Shown here: positions 34,001 through 45,256 of the stretch, one piece after another
Layout of the letters: the number at the start of each line of letters is the position of its first letter
Numbering within the stretch: the stretch's first letter is position 1
Assembly (NCBI GenBank): GCA_015179045.1
Contig: WHUZ01000043.1
Span: forward strand, 186,001 to 250,000
Length of the DNA: 64,000 nucleotides
From: Kalaharituber pfeilii
Taxonomy: Eukaryota > Ascomycota > Pezizomycetes > Pezizales > Pezizaceae
Direction: 5' to 3'
Notes under the pieces: model-generated
Told to the model about the DNA's origin: nothing
The model's database searches: none
Seen by the model: only the letters and a program-made list of their open reading frames with translations
Translations under genes and position numbers: made by a program

Positions 34001-37000
34001 GGCCATAGCTGATCCATTCCTCCTTGTGCCCGTTTCCATTGTTCTAGATATGTAGGAACCATATGGAATCCAGCCCGAATCATGCAATCCATGGACAATC
34101 GGGACTGAAAGTAAGCAGTCTGCATATTGACTAAACAATCCTCGTTGTTTGCATGGAGTTGTACCTGCCTCCTTGTATCCCAGCATTAACTCTGTTTTGG
34201 CGTTCAATTGGACGCTCGTGTTTCCTGTTTTGTTGCTACTGCCATTTTTGGTAATTCGTTTCCCGCTTGCATTTTTCCCACCCCAATGCACTCCCCCAGC
34301 CTCTTGCTTCGATTCTACAGTCGCCGAATTCAATTCAATCCCGCCTCCATTTCCAGCCAGCAAAATATCACATTTTCCCGCTTCTTGCGACTTCTTAACC
34401 GGCAGTTGCCACTCCATCTATTGCGCCGTGCACATAGTCGAGCACAAACGACTTGGGATAAAAACGTTTCCGTTTGCCCATTAGTACAGTACAGTTGGAA
34501 AATAAACGCCGTTTGACAGTGAAGCTTTACTGGGACAAACATGTTGTTTGGCGACGTTTGATGCATTGCTCGATTTGTCGGCTTTTGCTAATAATCTGAT
34601 TGGGCGAACTGAAGGGAAGGTTACAGGTGAAGCTAGTTTGTTCATTATCTGAGTTGCTTGAAACGTTCTGCAGCTCACAGGGGCGGGCACAGTGGGTATG
34701 ACAGCCGGGGCTGCGGGGGGGTTGAGATAACAAGTAGGCATGTTCAATTTCGGTTCCTAGCTGATGGAGCAATGAAGCATTGTCGTACAAGGTCTATTTA
34801 TTATTGCAACTGTATCTTGTGTAACAGCTGTGTTTATGCCATCCACGCATCGATGAATGCTTGAGAATCTGAGTTCGAAATCGAATTCAGGTTGAGGTCT
34901 TTCGGTGATTGGCATTTTACCTTAGAGCTCCGTTGACCTTTATTTGTGCGGGTGTTCGTTATGACGTTCATCGCAGCTATCTCTGGATCTCCTACCCCGC
35001 TCGAGCTTGAGTGATCGTGAGTCGATAATATCCTCTTGATCTATTGACCGCTTCCAGCTTTAAACATGCTATTTGGTGCCTTCTCCACCCTTTTTATACC
35101 TTTCGCCAATTCCCACCTTAAGTGTCCAGGCCTCCACTAAGACGTACCATTATCCCTCCGACGCCGCCTTTCTTGGAGATTAATCGGAGATTTTCACCTT
35201 CTCCATATCGCCTGCAGACAACCATTCACCACTTGCAATGCTGTAGCTTCGTTGATCAACCTGCATATTTGTGTGGTTCAAGCGGTATCTCGGAGTGTAT
35301 CATATCAATTTGAGAAATAGTCTGCCGGGCCAGTTTTGATCCTGAGCATGATAGGCGGTTGGACTGCGAAAGGGGGATGCGAACTGCAGAGGCTCAAGTG
35401 TGTGTGGACACGAGTGGAGAGAGTCTGTGCCGTGTGCCTTAGAACTGCGTGTAGATGTCGTAATGCTGTCATGCCCGGTATGCTTTAATGAAGCCAGCGG
35501 TGCGGGTTAAGCTCACCGAGCTGCGGAGGAGGGAATTAAGTGTCTGCAGCCTGGGCCCTGCACCCCACACGAATGAGCAACATCCTCCTGGAGCTTCCAA
35601 GCACCGCAGGCCTCGCCCACAGCCCGCTGCGATGATGCGATGCCCTGCCACATGCCGCCAGCCGTTGGAGAGGCTGCGACTCGCGAGCACAGGCCAGCGC
35701 CTGCCCAACCCTCGACCCTTGTGTCAATCAACAGCGATCACTCATTCACTGGCCAGCGCCTATCCACTTCACAATGTGCGCGGCCGTGCTCAAGCTTTTT
35801 TTCCCTCTTTTGCATCCCTGCCCGGGCATTTCAAGGCTGGCCCAGGGTACCCTTGCGCCGTACCCCACAGTGTGCATGAGGCATGAAATCTCGAGGTACC
35901 TCTTACGCAGCTCCCTGTGTCATGGGCAGCCAATGGCGGGTATCTACTGTGGCAGAAAAAAAAAAAAAGGATTTGCTGGATGGCGTGGTTTGCAGCGCGG
36001 TTATACGAGTGCACGCACATAGCCACTCTTGACTGAGACGGATCAAATCGTACTTGTATGGCATTGCAGAGGGCAGATGGGGGCTTTGCATGTGTGCGGG
36101 ACTGAGGTGCTAAAGCGATGCTAGGGCGAATGTGTGCAGTGCTAAAGGCGTCTGTTCTCTTATCTTGACCCCGGAACGTCTGGCATCTTAGAGGTGCTCC
36201 CTGCTTCCTCTTACTTAACCTCAACCTCGAGTCCGTCCAGTGCAAAAAAAAAAAGTAGAGCGGGAAAAAGGAAGGCAGCGGACAAGGAACGAAGTAGCGA
36301 CAAAATACGAAGCGGAGGGCTACAGGGCTAGAGCGACTGCCAATGTATATGACGGCCGGCCTGCTGCTCCAATCACGAAGCCGCTAAACGCCCTCCCCCT
36401 CTCCGCTCCCCCACGGCCGCCCCAGCTGCTCCGACCAGAATACAAAGCTTGCCAGCTGTGCTTCGCTACGGTTCCTGTGCACGTTGCTCAATGCAAGCGC
36501 GTGGTAAGTGAGCCCGCGATGTAACCATATACCCCAAGCTGCCCTATATATGTGTCCCTGTGCATGCCTCCACGGCATCGTGCCCGACAGCAGCACGGAA
36601 GCCACAGCGCTGCCCGTATGCTCCCCGGCATTTCCTTGCTCGACCGCCAGCCCCCGGCGCCCTCTGCCGCACCCGCGCGCCCCTGCGTGCCCCCGACATG
36701 CGTCCGGTTGGGCACGGGTGCCCTTGCCGCAGGTGTGTCTCGCAGCAAGCTCGAGCGCTGAGCCGAGCGAAGGGCGCTCGCCGAGTTCTAATATCCCCAG
36801 CGGCCCGTCTTGATCTGTTCTTGCTGCCCTCTGCAATCCTCTTGCTGCTCTCTACAACCCTGCGCTGACATCAGAGGTTCCCTGAACGCTATACAGTCGC
36901 GCCCTGAGGCTGTTTGCCCGCCGCCGAAGCACCACGCCTAGCAACAGCACCGGGACGCACGCTGCGCAGCTTAGTCACCCCGGCAGCAGTGCTTCTTCTG

Positions 37001-37475
37001 GCAGTCGCCCAGCGCAGCGCTCCCCTATAGAGCCCGTCAATTGCGGAATGGAGGTAGGGCACTCCAGCAAACAGACACATCTCCACTCCCCTCGCACCGC
37101 TTCTCCCGCAGATCTCCCGCCGTCCAGCTTTCTTTCTCCTTCTGCCTTCCGTTGCTCTTTAATCTTCTCGTTCGGGCAATCTTGCCCCCGTCCCTCTTGC
37201 CTCTCCCTTGCCTCTCACCCCGTACAAGTGCCCCCCCTTCCCCTCCCCCTCTGCTCGACTCCACCACAAGTCACCCTCTTTCATCTACATTCTCCACTTT
37301 GCTCTCAGCTTCTTGACTGCAATTTTTCTTTTTCTATACCAGCCTGTTCTCTGTGCATCTCTTCAGGCAAACTGCATCCACTTTGGCTCATTCATACTTA
37401 AAGCCGTTCTGAATCTACATCTCTCATTCATACTCTGGCCCTAGCTACCAATCAGCAGTGCAGGAGCAAAAGCCA
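31099..37475. other. 6.4-kb gene-free stretch
   Basis: No gene recognised. Contents include an A22 run at 31859-31880, a (TCCCAA)n tract near 32549-32570, GC-rich DNA at 35470-37030 and a CT-rich stretch at about 37080-37440. The minus-strand frame at 33995-34417 (140 codons) lacks any family feature. The CT-rich end is probably the promoter and leader of the gene at 37476. Confidence 0.45.
37080..37440 (+). promoter_or_regulatory. CT-rich promoter/leader of the gene at 37476
   Basis: Strong pyrimidine bias on the coding strand directly upstream of the start codon, as is common before transcription starts of filamentous fungal genes. No TATA box identified. Confidence 0.35.
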
Positions 37476-39860
37476 ATGCCTCACACTCGACGAGCCCGTG
37501 AATTGGGCCTTTCCCAGGTCACCATTGGCAACTGGAATCAGAAGAACGAACGGTTCAAACTTCGACTCTGCTGGGGGTAAGTCAAAGCATACTCTGTTTG
37601 TCGATATGCTGCTCATGCTATCCTTCTGTGTCCTTCACGAGCAAGTTCCATAATCCTCTTGCCTACAGCTATGCTTTCTTTATCCCTTTCCCCTGGACCT
37701 TCTCGAGTCCATCCAAGTACACCCTGATTATATGCTTCCTTTCCCTATTGCCTTTCATCCTACATAGCTAGTCAATCCTTTGCCTTAAGTTTTGTTCCGA
37801 GTGACATTTGAGGGAGGTTTCGCTGATAATCATTTATGAAACTTCTTGACATGATTATAGTGAACAATGTATTGCCCTCTGTCTTGGTGAGAATGGAATG
37901 GTCGAGACTCGTATCTCCTTGGATAATATAGCCCTTATAAACAATGAAGACGGAGCTATTACTTTGAAGATGGTGCCGGGATTTCCCAGAAAGGTTGGTA
38001 CCGCTCCAGCATATGGTTCTGGAATTTTCCAAACCCCATTCATCACATGTGTCACACGCCAACATTAACAATCCAGTTTTTCGGACATACTGCCAACAAC
38101 CATAATTCTCTCAGAGAGATTCGCCAGGACCCTTCAGGTGGAGCACTAGATCTCCACCGCACCGCTACTTGCTATGTCCGTGGTGGCGATCCTGTCAAAC
38201 TTGCAAAAGATTTTGTTGTCAGGGTAAGAAATGAAGTTAGCTATTGGTCACTTGCATAGAGCTCGGCTAACTGAAACAATGTGCGACAGGTCGAGAAATT
38301 CAGAGAGGAGGTTAACAAACCTGAACCAGACTTGGATGTGGACCCCAGGACTGTTACCTCAACAGCTCCATTGGTTGTGGAAAACAATGTGAATGTCGCA
38401 CCATCACTTATTCCAACAGCCCCTCTTGGGCCGAGGAACATCAACTCCCCAGGTTGGAGGAGGCCTGTAAATAATGGTATGCCATTTGCGGCAAATGTTA
38501 CCTTCAATGTGAACAGACCGACTATGCAACCGTCGCACAATGCCCTCGTCCAACCGACCATGCCTCTTCAAATGAGCGTCCAACAGCGTCAGAACTGGCA
38601 GCCCGCCAATGTTAGGTTCAGAGAGCAGCCTATTAACCAAGGCACCCTTCCTTTCCGAACGCATCAACGGGATAGCGAAAATGCACAGGCACCCAGGGCT
38701 AGATTCTATGCGCCTCCGCCGACTCCCGCAGAAAGCGAGGGGCAATCGGAGCACCTTCAGCTTAAGGTTGATCAAATTCTTCCTACACTAGTAAGAAAGG
38801 CTAGCAAAAACAGGTTACCTCTAAGATCTGAAAATCCCTCAGCGAACAATCTGAGCTCGATTGCAGAAGTCCGTGGTCAATCCCCTATGGCGGCTTTGCT
38901 CAAGGACTCCATTCCAGAACCAGCGTCTGTTGAATCTCAGATTGACCGGCAGAACCGTAGACTGGGTCTTGGCCACGTCGATCTTGGTTATATGAGACCA
39001 GGTGTTCAAAACGATTTTTATTATACACCTCAAATGTATTCAGGTCCCATTCGGGAACCTCGTCTTACTAACCAGCCTCCAATTTATAATACCCCAAAGT
39101 CAGGAAGCTCTTCTTTTATGAGTGGAACACCATCTCCTGTCACCTCTTCACTTGATACGTCTATCGGATCAACTGACCTTTCCCCGCCCGGTTCGCCGTT
39201 TGGTGGTTCTGTGGAGGGACTTGACCCTTCTGCTTGGGAGTTCAGAAAAGTGTTTGCGCACTCGATTCAGCCCACATGCCTACAACTACCATATATGCCG
39301 ATGTCAAGGCCAAGACCAGTATCCAATGCAGCTACTCAAACTCACAACAAATATGTTGTCTTGAGACATAAGGGAGATGTGCAAGGAAAGAAGGAGGATA
39401 GTATCAGTCTTCGTACTGCACCGATCAGCTACCCTTTCAATTGGATTTTGATATTTGCTGCTTACCAGTGGGAGATTCCATTGGAAGAATTGAGTTTATG
39501 GGGAACCTTTCAAGGGAGAAGGTTTCTTTGAGAGACGAGCATGAATGGCGTGGATATTATAGTGTGTGCTGGAGTTGCGGCGTCAAGGTCATTGTTGATG
39601 TCGAACGTGAGAACATGGGAGGTGCCAATAGATGTCGCCGTGAGGCTGAGTTTGGAAAAATTTGGGGTCCAGTTCGCCAGCCCCGAGGGCCAGGTGTGAT
39701 TCCATCTACGGTTGCGACACAATCCTTGTTGTCTGCTCCACTTTATGATTTTGCGAAATTGCTGGGTGTTCCTCCTCAAACTGTAATTGGCCCAACCAAT
39801 GGAGTTTTTCAGAATGGAGGTCTCGCGCCCACTGATTTGCATCACAATCCTTATGCATAA
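37476..39860 (+). CDS. Conserved-looking protein of unknown function
   Basis: Five proposed exons give 627 residues: 37476-37576, 37861-37993, 38077-38223, 38290-39400 and 39469-39860; all phases agree. The N-terminal 130 residues look like a compact domain ('LRLCWGEQCIALCLGENGM', 'ETRISLDNIALI', 'GGALDLHRTATCYVRGGDP', 'KLAKDFVVRVEKFREEV'). Residues about 140-470 are Pro/Ser/Asn/Gln-rich and disordered. The C-terminal part again looks folded ('VGDSIGRIEF'-type start, 'LRDEHEWRGYYSVCWSCGVKV'). I do not recognise the family and give no function. Intron 2 uses a GTTGGT donor, the same odd donor as in the Stb5-like gene. Intron 1 is long (284 nt) and contains an open, hydrophobic alternative exon starting at 37671. 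Frame continuity across four junctions argues that the gene is real; the last intron (39401-39468) is the least certain. Confidence 0.65.
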
Positions 39861-41453
39861 GCCTAAGGTATGATGCCGCAGATATACCGACATCCAAACG
39901 GGTGAGTCTGATGTTCTAGGCCAAAACTCTGGAAATCATGGCTTTATCAGCTGAACATGCTCTGCGATAAAAAACAAATGGCACTATCTTTTTTGTGCCA
40001 ACTTTGAAGTCTGCTCATGATCTCTGCTGTCTTAATTTTCATTTGCAGTTTTCTTCATTACCGTGGGTGGGACGCTTGCTTACTTTACTTTCATTGGGTC
40101 TCGTTGAATTTTGAATTTTCATGAATTTGAGATTGTTTTCCATTGGTGAGATGATTTTGTTGGACGGCGAGAAAAACTTTGCTTTTGACTGGAGCTCTAA
40201 GAAGAAGATGATGGCTTTTAATTATTATTGTTCCTTTTCCTTTTTCCATTTTTCCATTTTCTCTTTTCTGGACTATAAACATTATTTTATTGTCAGCCTT
40301 GTCTTTATACTTGTTTTTTGTTTTTCATCTCACGTGTTGATACTGCGTGTCTACGCGGCTGAGCATATTACATCGTTGAGCCACTAGCAGTCCAAGACTT
40401 GGGTGCACATGACTGGATGGCAAGAGAATGAAAGAGGGAATTGGCTTGTTATAGTGCATTTCATGTTCTACTCATAGGAACAATTTGTTTTGGGCTTTTT
40501 TCCTGCATACTTAAATTTCTCCTTTAAAGGATCATTCATACAGTGGGAGATACCGGTTTGCTCATGGGGATCAAGTGGCACGGGTAGTGAGTGGTGAGTT
40601 GTGAATGGGATGATTGAAGGGGCATTGTATTTTTAGCTTTGGGAGTATATAATACATAAGTACATAATAAGTAAGTGAAGAGTATGAATGGATATAAGGG
40701 GGAGGATACTGATAATGAACACTGGTGCGAAACGTTCCTTATCGCTTTTATTCCTGCAGCATTGGTGGCTGCATTGAGGGTAACAGATATGACTCCACAA
40801 CGGTGTGCCCGGTGGGACTGAACATAGGCTAGAGGGGGAGAGAGGGTATGGACTTAATGGATGAGCTTATTTGAAGTAATGTAATGACTCCAAGTTCCAT
40901 CATGTCATGTATATACTAACGGCTCAGTCACGCAGGTACGTCCCCTCATCACCGTCTCAGGGAGACCTCCATTGGACAAAACAAAACACTAAACTAAACT
41001 CTTGCACCATGGTGGGGAACCTTAGCAGTCTGGGGACCGATGCCTTGGAGAACGGGAGGGGAGCGGGTTAATGGAGGAGCATAACCACAAGTTACATAAT
41101 ATAAACAGGGTATAAGGTGATGCAAAAGTTATATATATTGGAAATAATGTGTCTGTGTGTGTGTGGGGGGGGGGGGGGGAGGAGCAGGGGGAGCAGGGAG
41201 TAAAAAGGGAATTTATGTAGTTATGTAACGCACTATATATTTATGTATTTATTTGTTATTTGTTTGTATCTTACTTGTTTGTTCATTGGTTTTGTTGTAC
41301 AAACACCCTAGAGTCGAGATGCCCTATATGATGAATATACAAATACAAATAGGAAGTAGGTAGTAGAACAGACCTATGATGCATGAAGGACCCCCCCCCT
41401 TCCCTCCCGTTTTTGTTTTACATGTGGTTGGGTTATGTTAGAAGAAAGAAAAG

Positions 41454-41494
<41 letters not shown>

Positions 41495-41663
41495 TTTCTC
41501 TTAGAAAGAAAAGAAAATACAAAAAAAAAAATTGCAGAGTAGTGATGTGATGCTGGCCGACAAAACATACCAAAAAATATACATTGAATATACACAACAA
41601 AAAATTAAACGTATATAATGAAACCGAACATTACATTCTCAACATGCTATCCTCTTCACAGGC
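39861..41663. other. Convergent intergenic region
   Basis: 3' flanks of the unknown-function gene and of Hsp78. AT-rich, with a G15 run at 41165-41179 after a short (GT)n and a T38 run at 41456-41493. No gene seen. Confidence 0.5.
41456..41493. repeat. T38 homopolymer
   Basis: Uninterrupted run of 38 T about 170 bp downstream of the Hsp78 stop codon; on the Hsp78 strand it is A38. No flanking duplication found. Confidence 0.85.
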
Positions 41664-44427
41664 TCACCCCACAACATCCACTACCTCGCCCCCCTCCAAC
41701 ACCTCCCTCTTATCTCCTTCTCCTACTTTTCCTTCTTCACCCTCGGCTACCGTATGGTTACTCTCTACTACCAACTCATCTCCTCCTTCCGCCACCCTCA
41801 CCTTCGCCGTCTCCCCGCTCCTAATCTCCCCACGAATAATCCGCATCGCCAACGGATTCAGCATCGCCCTGCTCAACAGCCTCTGCAACGGCCTCGCACC
41901 ATATCTCACATCATATCCCTGCTCGCCCAGCCACTCCCTCACATCGTTCGGCACGTCCAACTTGATCCGCCGGTCCTCAAGCCTCTCCTGCACCTCGTTC
42001 AACCGTATATCCACAATCTCCCGAAGCGCCTCCTTGCTCAGCCTCCGGAATATTATAAACTCGTCAATGCGGTTCAGGAATTCGGGCGGGTACGAGTGCT
42101 GGACGACTTCCATTACGGCGGCTTTCGCCTCTGGCCGGATTTCGCCGCTGGGCGTCTCCGGTTCCGAGATCAGGATGTCTTGGCCAAGATTGGATGTTAA
42201 CACAATGAGCGTTGATCTAAAGTCGACTTTCCGCCCCTGCGCATCCGTCAAGAACCCCTCGTCCAGCACCTGCAGCAACAAGGACGAGATATCTTTATGC
42301 GCCTTCTCGAATTCGTCAAACAGCAGCACCGCATACGGCTTTCTCCTCACGGCTTCCGTAAGCTGCCCGGCGTCCTCGTAGCCTACGTACCCAGCCGGCG
42401 ACCCGATCAGTCTCGAGATCGTATGCTTCTCCTGGAACTCGGACATATCGAACCTGACTACAGCGCTCTCTGTCGAAAACAGGAATGAAGCCAACTGCTT
42501 GCAAAGCTCCGTCTTTCCCACACCCGTAGGTCCTAAGAACATAAAACTCGCCATCGGTCTCGTCGTAGGCGTAAGGCCCGCTCTCTGCAACCTCACAGCG
42601 TCCGCAACTGCCTTCAGAGCCTCGTCCTGCCCACGTACATGCTTCCTTATCTCATCCTCCATATGCACTAACTTCTCGACCTCTCCTGTCATCAACTTAC
42701 TCACCGGGATTCCGGTGGCTCGGGAAACTACTGTCGCGATATCATCTGAGTCCACCGCATCGTGCACCAGACTCCCCTTCGGTGTCGGATCCCCGTCCTT
42801 TGGCAGTTTTGCCTCCAGCGCAGGAATAGTGGCATACTGCAATCTACTCGCCTTCTCGTAATTCCCTTCTCGTCTTGCCTGCTCCAATTCATATCTCGTG
42901 CGATCCAACTCCTCTTTCGCCATCTTGATTTCCTCGATCTCTGCACGCTCCTTCTCCCAAAGCTTTGTTAATTCCGCAACCTTCGCTTGCTTCTCCTTTA
43001 ACGTATTCTCAAGCTTCTCACGCCTCTCCTTTGACGCAATATCTTGCTCTTTTCTTAATGACTCCAACTCGATATGTATCGTTACAATGGCACGCTCCAG
43101 TTCCTGGATCGCGTCCGGCTTCGACTCCTGCTGCAGTCTCAGCGCCGACGCAGCTTCATCAACTAAGTCAATTGCCTTATCCGGTAAGAACCGGTCTGTG
43201 ATATAGCGATTACTGTACACCGCCGCTGCGACCAAGGCGCCATCCTTGATGCGCACACCATGATGCACCTCGTACTTGTCCCTGATGCCCCTTAAAATAC
43301 TGATCGTATCCTGCACACTGGGTTCAGAAACCAGGATGGGTTGGAAGCGACGAGCAAGCGCAACATCTTTTTCGATTTGCCGGTACTCGTTTAGAGTAGT
43401 GGCGCCGCAGCATTGCAGCTCGCCGCGGCTGAGGGCGGGTTTCAGAAGGTTAGAGGCGTCTATAGAGCCTTCGGCTTTGCCGAGGCCAAGGAGAGTATGG
43501 AGTTCGTCTATGAAAAGGATGACGGAGCCATGAGACTCTTCGACTTCTTTCAGGACAGCCTGAGGGATGGAACGTCAGTGAAACTAGTTATTGTGGTAGT
43601 TTGGAAAGTCACAGAGCAGGATAGCGTAAATGATTCCGAAATTGGTCGCCAGAAATAATGTCACATACCTTCAATCGCTCCTCAAAGTCACCGCGGAACT
43701 TTGCCCCGGCAATGAGGGATCCAAGGTCCAAGGCAACCACTCGCTTCTTCTTGACTGACTCAGGAACCTCACCTGCCACTATTCGCTGCGCAATTCCCTC
43801 CAAGATGGCGGTTTTACCTGTTCCTGCACTGCCGATCAAGACTGGGTTGTTCTTTGTGCGCCGTGAAAGGATTTGAATCGTCCGTTTTATTTCCTCATCT
43901 CTACCGATGACGGGGTCGAGCTTGCCTTCTCTTGCCCGTGCTGTGAGGTCTGTGCCATAGAGCTCAAGTGCCGATTTCTGCTCCCCACCTGCATTGAAAA
44001 CGAAACGTTAGTTCCCTGTCACAGGCTGCGCCTCGAGTTCAGCTGAAATGGGATCATCATTTCCCTGACTCCGCGATCTCGCTAATCATGGCCCCTCGCA
44101 TGTCCATCCCCACATCTATACATCTCCAGAGGGTCCCTGGTCTGAGCAATTAGGAAGCTACTTACCTCCGAGATCCATTCTGTGAGTCCCACCGGGGGGG
44201 TGAGGCCCGTGCCTTCCACCAGGTGGTCCGTAACCGTTTGCATAGCATCGCGAAGGGACAAAAGCTGCTGTTGGAATTGGAATTGGTATTGTCGAATGAC
44301 CGGTCAGTCTGCTGCTAGCAGCAGCCAAAGCAGGGATTCGTGCATGTTGACGGCTGTAAGTCTGAGTCGATACAAAGAGTCGTTGGAGCGATGATGTTCG
44401 GGATCGCAAAAGTGCTAAGTTCAGCAT
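41664..44427 (-). CDS. HSP78: Mitochondrial disaggregase Hsp78 (ClpB-type AAA+ ATPase)
   Basis: ATP-driven hexameric chaperone that rescues aggregated proteins in the mitochondrial matrix with Hsp70. Exons: 44427-44166, 43988-43669 and 43559-41664, 825 residues (yeast Hsp78 is about 811). Residues 1 to about 60 are Arg/Ser-rich without acidic residues, a typical presequence, followed by a Gly/His/Pro linker; the ClpB N-domain is absent, as in this family. Nucleotide domain 1: Walker A GSAGTGKT (140-147), Walker B '[13 protein letters not shown]'. A coiled-coil middle domain lies in '[19 protein letters not shown]...'. Nucleotide domain 2: Walker A 'GPTGVGKTE', Walker B '[12 protein letters not shown]', pore loop 'GYVGYED', '[10 protein letters not shown]' and the sensor-2 'GARPLQRLL'. 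The end is an acidic, Gly-rich tail longer than expected. Walker A1 has Thr where Val is commoner. A heat shock element lies upstream. Confidence 0.95.
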
Positions 44428-44915
44428 GCTTTGAAGAGGTTAACGTGTTTCGAATTGGCCACAATCGAGCTGAAGCCCGGGTTAGGTGTGGGGGGTAAAT
44501 GCTGATAGATGCCGAAACTGGAGGAGGACTGCAGGTGTGGGTCAGTCAGTATGCTGCATCAGTAGATTACGAAACGCCCCAGTGCTCCGCAGGGGGCGCT
44601 GCTACCTGGGGAAGGCGATGAGGGCCAAGGGGGCAGGATTGCTTACTAGAGCACAACGGCTGAAGGGTAGATACTTTGTGGGGGAATACGTTGATATAGT
44701 TCCGAGCAGTAGTAACGAGGGCTGGTAAAGAAACGTATTCGGGGTCTTTTTTTTTTTTGCTTGACTCTGCAGATGGGTATTCAGATTGTTGAAGTGTCAC
44801 GATGCTTAGACTGGCTGATGTTTGATGACGGGTGATGACATGACAGTGGATAGGGTGTTGAGCAACAGTTTAAGATTCAAACTGAGACAGTCCATTACGC
44901 CGGGAGAGTCTAAGG

Positions 44916-44937
44916 GAAGGTTCCAGAACGTTCTAGA
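44916..44937. promoter_or_regulatory. Heat shock element (Hsf1 site), near five units
   Basis: GAA 44916-44918, TTC 44921-44923, GAA 44926-44928, TTC 44931-44933 and GA(C) 44936-44938 alternate at exact 5-bp steps, the canonical Hsf1 array; the fifth unit lacks only its last A. It lies about 490 bp upstream of the Hsp78 start codon, a known heat-shock-regulated gene in fungi. Confidence 0.8.
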
Positions 44938-45218
44938 CGGTCTCCCGGCATTGGGTCTGGATCACGAGGTCGCGGCGGCGAGTGCTGTGAAAAGGCCGCT
45001 GGTTACCGTACTGCTGCCAGAAGGGGCAGCGCCAGTAGCAATTGGTGACGTTGGGGGGTCGAAGGATCGGATACTAGCACAAGCACGTGGCGGCGCTGAT
45101 GCGCGGCATGCCGCCATTTTGGTTACATAATTTTTGCATAGCCCTGCATGTACGCAAGTAATCAACGTCTCGCGGCGTCTCAGCAGCACCTTATCGATTG
45201 CGGATCTTGGAGCGTAAC

Positions 45219-45256
45219 TGTGGCTGTGGCTGTGGCTGTGGCTGTGGCTGTGGCTG
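45219..45256. repeat. (TGTGGC)n hexamer repeat
   Basis: About six perfect TGTGGC units; on the minus strand it would read His-Ser repeats, but no gene is supported there. Confidence 0.85.

Noticed and set aside
33995..34417. 140-codon minus-strand frame
   Set aside because: No family feature, no supporting exons nearby, overlapped by plus-strand frames of similar length.
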